Source: an uncultured Planctomycetaceae bacterium (GTDB taxonomy: Bacteria; Planctomycetota; Planctomycetia; Planctomycetales; Planctomycetaceae). From it: a stretch of DNA of 12,419 nt. Positions 1-7,928 of the stretch are shown here, piece by piece. The notes below the pieces were generated by a model. It made no database searches. It saw only the letters and a program-made list of their open reading frames with translations, and was not told where the DNA came from. Location: contig CAIJTL010001707.1 of NCBI GenBank assembly GCA_903823545.1, positions 1 through 12,419 of the forward strand, read 5' to 3'. Positions within the stretch are counted from its first letter, which is position 1. Each line of letters opens with the position of its first letter. A program made the position numbers and the translations under genes.

Positions 1-1266
1 ATCCCCGTGATCGGTGATCCGTTTGATGTCGCTGAGTTTGAAACGATCGCGATTCCCGATAGCGAAAACGCGGCACTTATCTATGTGTCCGCAGATTCGA
101 TCCGAGCAGCGGGCAAAATTCCGTCCGAGGATTTAGATCGCGTTTTTGAAAATGGTTGGGGGGTGTCGACTGAAGCGTTGCAAAAGTTACTGACCGCCAA
201 CGAAAGAGCATTAGATGAATGGCGGCGAGGAACCGAGCGTCCGTCGGCTCAGTTTGTCCTGGCAAAGGACGTGTCGATCAACCCAGACCTTTCAGTGGTT
301 ATCAACATGCGTGAGTTCTCTCGCTTGGCTCGCTTGCGAAGCGAACGGTGCCTTCATGAGGGCGATGTTTCCGAAGCGTGGAACTGGTTGCGAGCCGGCT
401 TTCGTGCAAGTCGACACCTCGGCAAAAATGGGCCGATGATCGAGCGAACAAACGGTTTTTTTAACTTCAAGATAGTCGCTGGCGGGATCAATCGTTGGGC
501 TGCTGATCCGCGCGTCGATGAACTTCTATTGCGACAAGCGGCGGAGCAATTCAACGCGGACGATGCGATGACGCCACTCACTTCCGTCACAATGAAGTAC
601 GAATACGTCTCTAGCTTGCACATGGTAAACAGCGACAAATCCCTTTCGGAGTTGAGAATATTACCTTCGGGTGATCGCGATCCTGCTTCATTTCAGTACT
701 CATACCTGTTCGTCATGGGTGATCGAGAGTATTCACGGCGCTTGTTGCCGCATGTCTTTGACAACTGGTTGGAGCAAGTGGACTTTCCCAGGACAAAGCG
801 TGCCCCGATTCACCGCACTTGGCTTGGACTTTATTCCCGCACGCCCAAACTCGGCCAACTTTCTACACAAGAGTTGGAATCACGATTGTCATCTATCTGC
901 CTTGCTCGAATCTTGACGGCGGGGATTCCGTTAGCCGTTGAGATTGCTGATCGTGAGGCCGCTCAACGTGCCGCTTTGAAACTCACACTCGCAACACAAC
1001 GCTTCCATCGCTTACACGGCGACTGGCCCAAGAAGCTGGACGACCTGGTGCCCGATCTCCTCCAAGAACTTCCGTTAGACCCCTTTGGTAAAGCTGGAGA
1101 ATCTCTGATTTTGAAACGTGATGGAGACGAGGCCCTCATTTACAGCGTTGGTGAAAACGCTATTGATGACGGGGGAGATTTCAAGGAAATCATGGACACG
1201 GCATTGCCAACCTTGGATGAAGGTTTTCGATTGAAACGCCCTCAATCACCGTCTGCTGAAAAATAG
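1..1266 (+). CDS. Unknown planctomycete-type protein, 5'-truncated by the window edge
   Basis: The frame is open to base 1 (codons ATC CCC GTG), so the true start lies upstream. The GTG at base 7 is probably only an internal valine. About 421 residues are visible. I do not recognise a function. The first visible residues (IGDPFDVAEF followed by an 'xxPDSENA' stretch) and the C-terminal part (RFHRLHGDWPKKLDDLVP, then LPLDPFGK, then IYSVGENAIDDGGDF) resemble a family I know only from planctomycete genomes. The C-terminal block resembles the tail of type II secretion pseudopilin-like proteins, where 'DPFG' and 'DDGG' motifs recur. No membrane segment is visible here; related proteins often have one at the N-terminus, which would be off the window. 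The stop is 14 bases before the nfo start, so co-transcription with nfo is likely. No frameshift is seen. Confidence 0.8.
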   Translation: MPVIGDPFDVAEFETIAIPDSENAALIYVSADSIRAAGKIPSEDLDRVFENGWGVSTEALQKLLTANERALDEWRRGTERPSAQFVLAKDVSINPDLSVVINMREFSRLARLRSERCLHEGDVSEAWNWLRAGFRASRHLGKNGPMIERTNGFFNFKIVAGGINRWAADPRVDELLLRQAAEQFNADDAMTPLTSVTMKYEYVSSLHMVNSDKSLSELRILPSGDRDPASFQYSYLFVMGDREYSRRLLPHVFDNWLEQVDFPRTKRAPIHRTWLGLYSRTPKLGQLSTQELESRLSSICLARILTAGIPLAVEIADREAAQRAALKLTLATQRFHRLHGDWPKKLDDLVPDLLQELPLDPFGKAGESLILKRDGDEALIYSVGENAIDDGGDFKEIMDTALPTLDEGFRLKRPQSPSAEK

Positions 1267-1280
1267 TTTTGGAGAACTCA

Positions 1281-2144
1281 ATGCCTCTGTTTGGATCGCA
1301 TCTTTCGATTGCTGGTGGCTATTACAAAGCGGTGGACGCCGCCGCTGAGCTTGGCATGGATGCCGTGCAACTTTTTACAAAGAACAACAATCAGTGGGCG
1401 GCAAAGCCGCTGAGCGATGAAGACGTGCGGCTCTTTCGCGAAGCGATTGAGCGGACCGGGATTCAACAGCCGGTGGCTCATGACAGCTACTTGATCAACC
1501 TCGCGAGTCCCGACGATGTGCTGTGGCAGAAGTCGATCGATGCGTTTGTCGTCGAGTTGCAGCGGGCAGAGGCACTCGGCTTGATGGGGGTGGTGATGCA
1601 CCCCGGCAGTTATGTCAGCTCGGATGAGCAGTCGGGGCTGGAACGAATCGTGAAGGGATTGGACATCGCTCATCGCGCGACGCCGAAGTTCAAAGTGTTG
1701 ACGTTGCTCGAAACGACCGCTGGTCAGGGGACGAATCTCGGAGCGAAGTTCGACCATCTCGCGTGGATCATCGAGCGCCTCAAGCACCCAGATCGAGTTG
1801 GCGTCTGCGTTGATAGTTGCCACATCTTCGCGGCCGGATATCCGCTCGGCACCGACGAGGAGTACGCGGCGACGATGAAACAGTTCGATGACATCATTGG
1901 GCTAGATCGGATTCGTTGCTTTCATCTCAACGACAGCAAGAAACCGTTGGGAAGCCGCGTCGATCGGCATGAACACATCGGCGTAGGCTGCCTCGGCCTG
2001 GAACCGTTCCGACATCTCGTGATCGATCGACGCTTTGCCAACTTGCCGATGTATCTCGAAACCGAAAAGTGCGAACGAGACGGTCGTCCGATGGATTCAA
2101 TCAATTTGGAAACACTACGCAGCTTGATGACGAGGTCAGCATGA
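1281..2144 (+). CDS. nfo: Endonuclease IV (deoxyribonuclease IV, AP endonuclease)
   Basis: This enzyme cleaves DNA 5' of abasic sites in base-excision repair in the cytoplasm, using a three-zinc centre. The 287-residue product is close to the E. coli length (285). All nine expected metal ligands can be placed: H67 (VAHDSYLINLA), H107 (VMHPGS), E144 (LLETTAGQG), D178 and H181 (CVDSCHIFAAGY), H215 (CFHLNDSK), D228 and H230 (SRVDRHEHIG) and E260 (YLETEK). The N-terminus (FGSHLSIAGG) is also typical of the family. I chose the ATG at 1281 because GGAG at 1271-1274 sits 6 bases before it; an in-frame TTG at 1269 would add four residues and has no ribosome binding site. It lies 14 bases after the preceding gene, and its TGA overlaps the next ATG (ATGA), so translation of the next gene is probably coupled. 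It appears intact. Confidence 0.96.
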   Translation: MPLFGSHLSIAGGYYKAVDAAAELGMDAVQLFTKNNNQWAAKPLSDEDVRLFREAIERTGIQQPVAHDSYLINLASPDDVLWQKSIDAFVVELQRAEALGLMGVVMHPGSYVSSDEQSGLERIVKGLDIAHRATPKFKVLTLLETTAGQGTNLGAKFDHLAWIIERLKHPDRVGVCVDSCHIFAAGYPLGTDEEYAATMKQFDDIIGLDRIRCFHLNDSKKPLGSRVDRHEHIGVGCLGLEPFRHLVIDRRFANLPMYLETEKCERDGRPMDSINLETLRSLMTRSA

Positions 2145-3085
2145 GTGAGTCCATTGCTACCACAAAGGCACAAAGACACGAAGGTAGGACAAGAGTCAGA
2201 CTTCATTGTGCCTTCGTGACTTTGTGGTTCATTAGTTTTGCATGGCAAAAGACGAGCGACGCTGCGGAACCTCAGCGACTCACGACCGACGGCAAGGTTA
2301 AACGTGATCCGGTTCTTCTCAAGCCAGATGGAAGCGAGTTGCTGTTCGCGCAACTCGATAAGCCAAACCAACTGCGGTTGATGAAGCTCGATCTGCGAGA
2401 TCGTTCGATCGTGCCGCTGCATCCCAATGAAACTCGTTCGGAGTTTGAGCCGGCAGTGTCGCTCGATGGGCGGTATCTCACCTACGTCCAGAACCGAGGC
2501 AATCTAAGTCTGGCATTAGTCATTCAAGATCTGATGGAGAACAAACAAAGCGAAGTTCCACCCGGCGGAGGCTTCTCCGGAATGCACAGTCCGGCGATTT
2601 CTCCCGACAACGAAACGGTCCTTTTCAGTTATCCGGAGAGTAATCGGCAGCAACTCTTAGCGGTGACGATGCAGGGAACGAATCGCAAGTCGATTGCCGA
2701 TTCCAACGGGATCAACAATTGGCCCAGCTTCTCGCCAGACGGCAAGCAGGTTGTTTTCAGTTCGACGAGAGACGGCGATTACGATCTCTACGTCATGAAC
2801 GCCGACGGGACGAATGTTCGCAACTTGGTGACGAGTCCTCGACAAGACATCCGCCCGCGATGGTCACCAGACGGTCGCCACATCGCTTTCACCAGCAATC
2901 GAGACGGCAACTACGAACTGTATCTCATCAACATCGACGGCAGCGGTTTAGTCCGGCTCACGAATCACCCAGAACAAGACGACTACGCATGCTGGAACCC
3001 CGATAGCCACAGTTTGATTTACGTCAGCGAGCGTGATGGTCACTTCGACTTGTTTCACCTTCCGGTCCCTCAACCGAAGCTCTGA
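2141..3085 (+). CDS. Secreted TolB-like beta-propeller protein (PD40 repeats)
   Basis: The 314-residue product has an N-terminal leader and several PD40/WD40-like propeller blades. The clearest blades are near residues 193-230 (WPSFSPDGKQVVFSSTRDGD), 238-273 (PRWSPDGRHIAFTSNRDGN) and 282-306 (WNPDSHSLIYVSERDGHFDL), with weaker ones around 55-110 and 148-185. In this family such repeats form a propeller that binds other proteins; the TolB N-terminal domain is not evident, so I do not call it TolB itself. The leader has a basic n-region up to about residue 22, a hydrophobic core CAFVTLWFISFAW (23-35) and a plausible cleavage site near SDAAEP (39-44). The ATG at 2141 overlaps the nfo stop as ATGA, which supports this start. 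An ORF start at 2069 inside nfo is possible but unnecessary. The leader is partly encoded by an inverted repeat (see the repeat entry). Function is unknown. Confidence 0.85.
   Translation: MSESIATTKAQRHEGRTRVRLHCAFVTLWFISFAWQKTSDAAEPQRLTTDGKVKRDPVLLKPDGSELLFAQLDKPNQLRLMKLDLRDRSIVPLHPNETRSEFEPAVSLDGRYLTYVQNRGNLSLALVIQDLMENKQSEVPPGGGFSGMHSPAISPDNETVLFSYPESNRQQLLAVTMQGTNRKSIADSNGINNWPSFSPDGKQVVFSSTRDGDYDLYVMNADGTNVRNLVTSPRQDIRPRWSPDGRHIAFTSNRDGNYELYLINIDGSGLVRLTNHPEQDDYACWNPDSHSLIYVSERDGHFDLFHLPVPQPKL
2159..2226. repeat. Imperfect inverted repeat of the 'ACCACAAAGGCACAAAG' dispersed type
   Basis: The arm at 2169-2184 (CACAAAGACACGAAGG) pairs with the arm at 2211-2226 (CCTTCGTGACTTTGTG) in 15 of 16 positions, around a 26-base loop. 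The left arm is preceded by ACCACAAAGG at 2159-2168, a second partial copy of the arm's outer end. Sequences of this kind, with 'cacaaaggcacaaagacacgaagg' character, are familiar to me as dispersed repeats in planctomycete and other bacterial genomes; that recollection is not proof. The repeat lies wholly inside codons 7-29 of the beta-propeller gene. No second copy was seen in this window. Confidence 0.7.
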
Positions 3086-3311
3086 CCGTCATTGAACGAG
3101 TTTTGGTGGGATGCCTTCGCGGTATTGAGCCCAACGCATCAGGACCTAATAATGCGTCCGTTCCTCGCAGGCCGATATCAGTGACATTGGAATCCGAGAA
3201 AATTTGATTCCAGGTCGCAGATTTTCGTGGCTCGGACTGAAAACCGGGCTACACGTTTGCGTTATCCTCCCTCCACCCCGCCATGTTTCGTCCCGCCGAA
3301 TGGAGCCAATC
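3086..3311. other. Intergenic region with a short inverted repeat
   Basis: This 226-base gap separates the beta-propeller gene from the DUF1501 gene. It contains a perfect 7-base inverted repeat, TGGAATC at 3188-3194 and GATTCCA at 3206-3212, with an 11-base loop. No T-run follows, so it is not a classical terminator; it could be an operator or chance. No convincing sigma-70 promoter and no small gene were found. The ribosome binding site for the next gene (GGAG, 3302-3305) lies at the right end. Confidence 0.4.
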
Positions 3312-4694
3312 ATGCTCAAAGTAGATGCCGGTTTCTCGAACAAGTATTGCGATGGCCTCAATCGCCGAAGCTTTGTGCAACTCGGCGTCGCTGGAATGGC
3401 GAGCGTTGGCCTGGGCGAAGTGCTGCGAGCGAAAGCCGCGTCCGCCACTGAAGGACGATCGAAAAAGAACACGTCTGCGATCTTGATTTGGCTCGACGGC
3501 GGGCCGAGTCACCTCGACTTGTATGACATGAAACCCGAAGCACCGTCCGAAGTTCGGGGACTTTGGCAACCGATTAAGACCAACGTCGAAGGGATTGAGA
3601 TCAGCGAATTGTTCCCAATGCAGGCGCAGGTCGCCGACAAGTTTTCGATTGTCCGTTCGCTCCATCACGACAATGGCGACCATTTCTCCGGCGGTCACTT
3701 GATGCTGACCTCGAAGCACATGGGAGTCAGCGGAGCGGCGAACACCGGGAAGTTTCCGGGGCTTGGTTCGATCATCGCTCGCGAACGTGGCTCGCGGCAT
3801 CCAAGCATGCCCAGCTATGTCGCAGTGCCATACGCCGCGAGCATCGGGCTTGTTCCCGGATACTTCGGCGGCAATTTCCTCGGCGTGCAATACGATCCAT
3901 TTCAACCGGGCGGCGATCCGAATGCTCCGAACTATCAAGTGCAGAATCTCAATCTTGCGCCGGGCATGAGCGTTGATCGTTTGGAAAATCGACGCGACCT
4001 CAATCGCCTTTTGGATCAAATTCCGCGATCAGTCGAACGACGTGGACTTTTCACCGCGATGGACCGCTTTGACAACGACGCATTCGAGTTCGTCTCCGGC
4101 GCTCGCGCTCGTAAAGCGTTTGACATTAGCCTCGAAGATCCTCGATTGCGTGACAGATATGGTCGCCACAATTGGGGGCAGAGCACGTTGCTCGCACGAC
4201 GACTGGTCGAAGCGGGTTCGACGTTTGTCACAGTCCACTTCGGTGGCTGGGATCATCACTGGGATTTGAAAGCGGGCATGGAGCGTTATCTGCCGATGGT
4301 CGATTCAGCCGTCGCAACGTTGTTGACTGACCTGGAAGAGCGAGGGATGTTGGACTCAACGTTGGTCATTCTCTGCGGCGAATTCAGCCGCACGCCGAAG
4401 ATGAACGACGGTGGCAACGGTGGTGCTCCGGGAAGCATGGGAACTCCGGGCCGCGACCACTGGGGCAATTCGATGTTCTGCCTGCTTGCAGGCGGTGGCG
4501 TGAAGAACGGTCAGATCATCGGCAGCACGGACAAGAACGGCTATCGCCCGGCGACGCGCCCCGTTCGTCCCGAACACATTCACGCGACGATCTACAACTG
4601 CCTGGGAATCGATCCTCATTTAAGTGTGCTCGATCACGCCGGTCGTCCGAACCCAGTCCTTGAAGATCCGACGCCGATTCATGAGCTAATCTGA
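3312..4694 (+). CDS. DUF1501 family protein with twin-arginine-like leader
   Basis: The 460-residue product belongs to the DUF1501 family (PF07394), related in fold to sulfatases and alkaline phosphatases and very abundant in planctomycetes; its biochemical role is not established. Diagnostic stretches are IWLDGGPSHLDLYDMKP (59-75), SLHHDNGDHFSGGH (116-129), GGWDHHWD (311-318), CGEFSRTPKMN (355-365) and GRDHWGNSM (380-388), rich in Asp and His that could bind metal. The N-terminus has NRRSFVQLGVAGMASVGLG (17-35), a Tat-type leader, so export of the folded protein is likely. The ATG at 3312 is chosen because GGAG at 3302-3305 is 6 bases upstream and because it puts the leader close to the start; an in-frame ATG at 3300 and the longer frame from 3204 lack this. 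A terminator follows. The common PSCyt/PSD1 partner is not adjacent but lies 3.2 kb downstream. Confidence 0.93.
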   Translation: MLKVDAGFSNKYCDGLNRRSFVQLGVAGMASVGLGEVLRAKAASATEGRSKKNTSAILIWLDGGPSHLDLYDMKPEAPSEVRGLWQPIKTNVEGIEISELFPMQAQVADKFSIVRSLHHDNGDHFSGGHLMLTSKHMGVSGAANTGKFPGLGSIIARERGSRHPSMPSYVAVPYAASIGLVPGYFGGNFLGVQYDPFQPGGDPNAPNYQVQNLNLAPGMSVDRLENRRDLNRLLDQIPRSVERRGLFTAMDRFDNDAFEFVSGARARKAFDISLEDPRLRDRYGRHNWGQSTLLARRLVEAGSTFVTVHFGGWDHHWDLKAGMERYLPMVDSAVATLLTDLEERGMLDSTLVILCGEFSRTPKMNDGGNGGAPGSMGTPGRDHWGNSMFCLLAGGGVKNGQIIGSTDKNGYRPATRPVRPEHIHATIYNCLGIDPHLSVLDHAGRPNPVLEDPTPIHELI

Positions 4695-4749
4695 TTCGAG
4701 TCATCTAAGTGGTCGTGGAGCAGCGTCGCCTCGCTCGCCTAACTTCCAG

Positions 4750-4779
4750 AAAGCCCAGCGAAATCTGCTGGGCTTTTTT
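4750..4779 (+). terminator. Rho-independent terminator after the DUF1501 gene
   Basis: A perfect 10-base stem, AAAGCCCAGC at 4750-4759 with GCTGGGCTTT at 4767-4776, encloses a 7-base loop and runs into a stretch of six T (4774-4779). It starts 55 bases after the DUF1501 stop. It should end that transcript and insulate the gene at 4925. No rightward gene competes for it. Confidence 0.9.
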
Positions 4780-4924
4780 GTTGTCCGTTGAAGCTCGATT
4801 TCCAGTGCGGTTGGTTGGTTGACCTTGCCGATCATGGGAGTTGTATCAGCGTTTGCCGACATCCCTCATCGCGTTTGAGGCTGGCTGGGAAGGCCAGGAA
4901 AATTAGGCCAAGGAAGGTTCGAGC

Positions 4925-5893
4925 ATGCCACTACGGAATTGGCTGAGGAACATCGTCTCCGTGCGAACGGGGGCACTGGCACTCTGTGTTTGCTTGGGCA
5001 ACATGGCATCGGCGGACGAGCAAAATCTGCCGCCAACCCAGACTCAACCATCGGCGATCAAGGTCGAAGTCGTTTCCACCGGGAACTCGTCAGCCGCATC
5101 ACGTAAGAAAGCAATTGCCGAAATACCGGTTGATAAGGTAGTTGCCGACTTCCGCCCCAAGGTCGAAGAGGTTTTGAAGAACGTCAGCCTATTTCGCCGT
5201 ATGCCGACACTGAGCTTTGCTTCTGATGCTGATGTCTATCACTTCTTCATTACGCATCCCGATGTCGCCGTCAGTATTTGGCGCGTTATGGAAATCTCGT
5301 CATTTGAGATGTGGCAAATCGGTGCGTTGAGTTACGAAGCCGATTCGCACGATGGATCAATCGGAGCGATCGAAGTTTTGCATTCGTCACCGGATCGCCA
5401 TCTCGTCTTGTGCGAGGGATCATTCAAAAGCCCAATTCTTCCGAAGCCAATCAAGGCGCGAGCACTGCTCCATTTGCAGCCAACGTTTCGGAAAGGGGAC
5501 GACGGCCAAACGGTGGTGACACACACGATCGACCTGTTCGTCTCGTTCCCGTCGCAACCGGTGGACATCACGGCGAAATTGATCTCTCCTGTTAGCCACG
5601 CGATGGCCGATCGCAACTTTCGCGAAGTGAGTTCGTGGTGCGCGATGATGAACGTCGCGATGTGCCAACAGCCGGGTTGGATTGAGCAACTGGCTCAGAA
5701 GATGGAAGGGGTACTCGACGTCCGCCGCAATCAATTCCTGAAGCTCGCCGCTCAAACGTTTGTCGAAAATCGCAAGCGGCTTGCCGAAACGATGCCGACC
5801 AATCGCGAAGGAACGATCGAGCAAACATCAGGAACTGCGAAGAAGTCGGCGAATGATGAACCAGCAGTTGAGAACGCCGGCGGAAAAAAATAG
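4925..5893 (+). CDS. Secreted protein of unknown function
   Basis: I do not recognise this 322-residue protein. The first 31 residues form a clear signal peptide: a basic start (MPLRNWLRNIVSVR), a hydrophobic core (TGALALCVCLG) and a cleavage site at ASA before DEQ. A low-complexity linker rich in Pro, Thr, Ser and Ala follows to about residue 65. The middle (about 70-270) looks like a compact mixed alpha/beta domain with no obvious catalytic motif; it has FFITHPDVAVSIWRVM and a four-residue-rich FEMWQIG stretch. The C-terminal 40 residues are charged and probably disordered, ending in lysines. The ATG at 4925 has a purine-rich GGAAGG at 4912-4917 seven bases before it. The gene stands alone after a terminator and converges with the minus-strand methyltransferase. 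Periplasmic location is inferred from the leader only. Confidence 0.82.
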   Translation: MPLRNWLRNIVSVRTGALALCVCLGNMASADEQNLPPTQTQPSAIKVEVVSTGNSSAASRKKAIAEIPVDKVVADFRPKVEEVLKNVSLFRRMPTLSFASDADVYHFFITHPDVAVSIWRVMEISSFEMWQIGALSYEADSHDGSIGAIEVLHSSPDRHLVLCEGSFKSPILPKPIKARALLHLQPTFRKGDDGQTVVTHTIDLFVSFPSQPVDITAKLISPVSHAMADRNFREVSSWCAMMNVAMCQQPGWIEQLAQKMEGVLDVRRNQFLKLAAQTFVENRKRLAETMPTNREGTIEQTSGTAKKSANDEPAVENAGGKK

Positions 5894-5990
5894 GGCGGGA
5901 ATCTCGCACGTTGTCCCGATCGCTTAACGATTCGCTGATCGCCTGGGACTGACACGTCCCTCGGACCCACCGCGCTCGATCGGTCAACGG

Positions 5991-6012
5991 ACTTACGCTT
6001 CTTTTCGTAAGT
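5991..6012. other. Short hairpin over the methyltransferase stop codon
   Basis: A perfect 7-base inverted repeat, ACTTACG at 5991-5997 and CGTAAGT at 6006-6012, has an 8-base loop and covers the last codons and stop of the minus-strand methyltransferase. Neither side has a T-run, so it is at best a weak transcript-end structure between the two convergent genes. Confidence 0.35.
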
Positions 6013-6637
6013 GCTGCACCCAGGCCGGTGGCATGTTCACGAAGACCCAGCTTCGGTCGATTCTATACTTGTCGAGATATTCATTCGCAATTCGATCGAG
6101 TTCCGTCAGCCGTTTCTTCTCGGGTGGAGCAGCCACGATTTTTCGGAGCGGGCGGATATACATGTATTCGAAATAAGACAACGTTCCGCCCGGAGCGAGC
6201 AGTTTGAAAAACCGCTGAAAAATTTGCCGCACCAGATCAGGCGGGAAGTTATTCATCGGCAGACCGCTGATGATGATGTCGTACGGGTGATCCGCTTTGA
6301 ATTCTTGGATCGGGCAGACATGCACTGCCGAGCGTTTTGCAACCGCACGGTATTTCGAGTCGCTCTCAAACCGTTGAAGAAGCAGTTCGGCGAAGGTGTC
6401 GTTGAGCTCAACGAGGTCAAATTGGTCGTCGGGCTTTAGCAGTTGAACAATCTTTTTGGTCACTGCACCGGTACCGGGTCCGACTTCAAGCACTCGGCTG
6501 ACTCCTTCTCGCTGCGCGAGTGGAACGGTCATGGCCTTGGCGAGGAAACGGCTGCTCGGTGCGACCGCTCCGGTGGTTTCAAACCGTTCCCGGAACTGTC
6601 GCAAGAACTCCCAGTAGTCTTTCAGAAAATTCGGCAT
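5993..6637 (-). CDS. SAM-dependent methyltransferase, phospholipid N-methyltransferase-like
   Basis: The 214-residue product is a class I methyltransferase. Motif I is VLEVGPGTGAVTKKI (49-63), the acidic end of strand 2 is LVELND (75-80), and the region after strand 4 reads IISGLPMNNFP (122-132). The sequence TTGAVAPSSRFLAKAM (21-36) just before motif I is a hallmark of the bacterial PmtA-type group (COG3963), which methylates phosphatidylethanolamine towards phosphatidylcholine at the membrane. The family also resembles rRNA adenine dimethyltransferases, so a lipid substrate is likely but not certain. No signal peptide is present; the amphipathic start (FLKDYWEFLRQFRERF) fits binding to the inner face of the membrane. 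No clear ribosome binding site precedes the ATG. The gene is convergent with the unknown secreted protein and divergent from the thioredoxin-like gene. It appears complete. Confidence 0.85.
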   Translation of the reverse strand: MPNFLKDYWEFLRQFRERFETTGAVAPSSRFLAKAMTVPLAQREGVSRVLEVGPGTGAVTKKIVQLLKPDDQFDLVELNDTFAELLLQRFESDSKYRAVAKRSAVHVCPIQEFKADHPYDIIISGLPMNNFPPDLVRQIFQRFFKLLAPGGTLSYFEYMYIRPLRKIVAAPPEKKRLTELDRIANEYLDKYRIDRSWVFVNMPPAWVQHLRKEA

Positions 6638-6847
6638 GAGACGACGTCAACGCAAGTACGAGGCAGCCTGAATCGGCATCTTCAGTCGGACTATCGGCAG
6701 CCAATGGCCAACACTCTTCTGGGAATTCCGAACTCATTGGTTTCTTGCGGGGACCAGTCCGGACATAATGGCCGCGTTCGTTCGTGCGTCGTTACAACTG
6801 GACTCATCGAACCAGAGCGCATTCACGTCAATCTTGAAAGGGCCATG
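6638..6847. promoter_or_regulatory. Divergent intergenic region, presumed to hold two promoters
   Basis: This 210-base gap lies between two divergently read genes, so it should contain a promoter for each. The only candidate I can point to for the rightward gene is an AT-rich ATAAT at 6767-6771 with TTCTTG roughly 17 bases upstream; it is weak. An open frame from 6443 passes through this region but overlaps the methyltransferase antisense and has no coding character before the ATG at 6845/6848. The ribosome binding site AAAGGG lies at its right end. Confidence 0.35.
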
Positions 6848-7879
6848 ATGTCGTTCACTCCAGCTCAAACTGAAAGCCGTCGTGCCCTTGTGTTCTACGC
6901 GTTTATTTCGTGTCTGCTGCTTCTGATCGAGTCGCCAGCAGTAACCGCGCAGGATGCAGCCAAGCCGGCTCCAAAGTTACCTTCTAGTACGAGCCAGTGG
7001 ATTAACTCGCCACCAATCACGAACGAGATGCTCGCGGGAAAAGCCGCCGTGCTCTACTTCTTCGAGGAAGAATGCCCGAAATGTGTGGAAGCTTGGCCGA
7101 AAGTGTTGTCGGCAACGACAAAGTTTGAAGGGCAACCGGTTCTGTTCATCGCGGTCAATTCCGGAACTGCTCGACCGCAGTTGGAAAACTACTTACGTCG
7201 AAACAAAGTGACGTGGCCCGTGATCTGCGATTCGGATCGGTCTTTCGAAAGTCAGTTCCCGTTTAAAATTTCGCTGCAAAACATCAAGCAGATCTATCTC
7301 CTATTGCCGAACGGATCACTCAAAACGGGCGAGATCGAAAACCTCGAAGGCTCCGCAGTTGATGCATTGCGAGAGGCGAAATGGCGAGTTGATCCGAAGG
7401 ATCTCCCGCAGCAACTTCACACGGCTTGGCAAGCCATCGAGTTTGGCAAGTATTCTGAAGCCGCTCCACTTTTGAAGAAGCACCTCAATGCGAAAGGGGC
7501 GATCAAGGAATCCGCGCAAATGTTGAACCAAGTGGTGCTCGACGACCTCACTGCTCAGGTGGAGTCTGCAAAGAAGGCCCTCGACGACGACAAGAAATGG
7601 TCAGCGTTCAAGAAGTACTCGGCCATTCCCGTGAAGTTCAAAGGGTTCGCAGTTCCATCCGATGTCGCAACAACTCTCAAAGAACTAGCGGGCGACGAAG
7701 CGATCAAAGAGGAACTCGCTGCATTCAAGACCTTGGAACTGGCAAAGCAATCGGCGGCCAAATCTCCCACCGCTCGAAAAGGAGCGCTCAAGCAACTGCA
7801 AAACTTGATCAAAGACCACGGCAACACCGAAGCAGCCCAGGAAGCAGACGAGATCTTGAAACAGGCAGAGATGCAGTAA
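6848..7879 (+). CDS. Secreted thioredoxin-fold protein with CPKC motif and helical C-terminal domain
   Basis: The 343-residue product begins with a signal peptide (RRALVFYAFISCLLLLIES core, cleavage near VTA before QD, residues 32-36). A thioredoxin-like domain spans about 65-165: strand AAVLYFF, then EECPKC with C76 and C79, then VLFIAVN and the closing IYLLLPNGSL hairpin. At the position where TlpA/ResA-type proteins have the cis-proline, just before the strand IYLLL, I place K147. The remaining residues (185-343) are predicted to be mostly helical, TPR-like in places (AWQAIEFGKYSEAAPLLKKH), rich in Lys and Ala. The start at 6848 is chosen over the ATG at 6845 because AAAGGG (6837-6842) is then 5 bases away. 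It is followed after 49 bases by the PSCyt/PSD1 gene, likely in one operon. A role in extracytoplasmic disulfide exchange is inferred from the CXXC. Confidence 0.82.
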   Translation: MSFTPAQTESRRALVFYAFISCLLLLIESPAVTAQDAAKPAPKLPSSTSQWINSPPITNEMLAGKAAVLYFFEEECPKCVEAWPKVLSATTKFEGQPVLFIAVNSGTARPQLENYLRRNKVTWPVICDSDRSFESQFPFKISLQNIKQIYLLLPNGSLKTGEIENLEGSAVDALREAKWRVDPKDLPQQLHTAWQAIEFGKYSEAAPLLKKHLNAKGAIKESAQMLNQVVLDDLTAQVESAKKALDDDKKWSAFKKYSAIPVKFKGFAVPSDVATTLKELAGDEAIKEELAAFKTLELAKQSAAKSPTARKGALKQLQNLIKDHGNTEAAQEADEILKQAEMQ

Positions 7880-7928
7880 GCCAACCTGCAAATTTTGTGG
7901 CTCAAAGGTTCTTTACGGAGACCGTCTC

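Noticed and set aside
3204..3311. Longer DUF1501 reading frame starting at 3204
   Set aside because: It would bury the Tat-type leader about 50 residues in, and only the ATG at 3312 has a well-spaced GGAG.
3249..4019. 256-residue minus-strand ORF inside the DUF1501 gene
   Set aside because: It is a shadow of a strongly conserved gene on the other strand; high-GC third positions often leave such frames open.
5945..5960. GGGAC-TGACAC-GTCCC hairpin between convergent genes
   Set aside because: The stem is only five bases with no T-run, and the first arm can pair elsewhere; too weak to call a terminator.
6443..6847. N-terminal extension of the thioredoxin-like gene upstream of 6845
   Set aside because: The extension overlaps the methyltransferase antisense and lacks coding character, whereas a ribosome binding site and a signal peptide begin at 6848.
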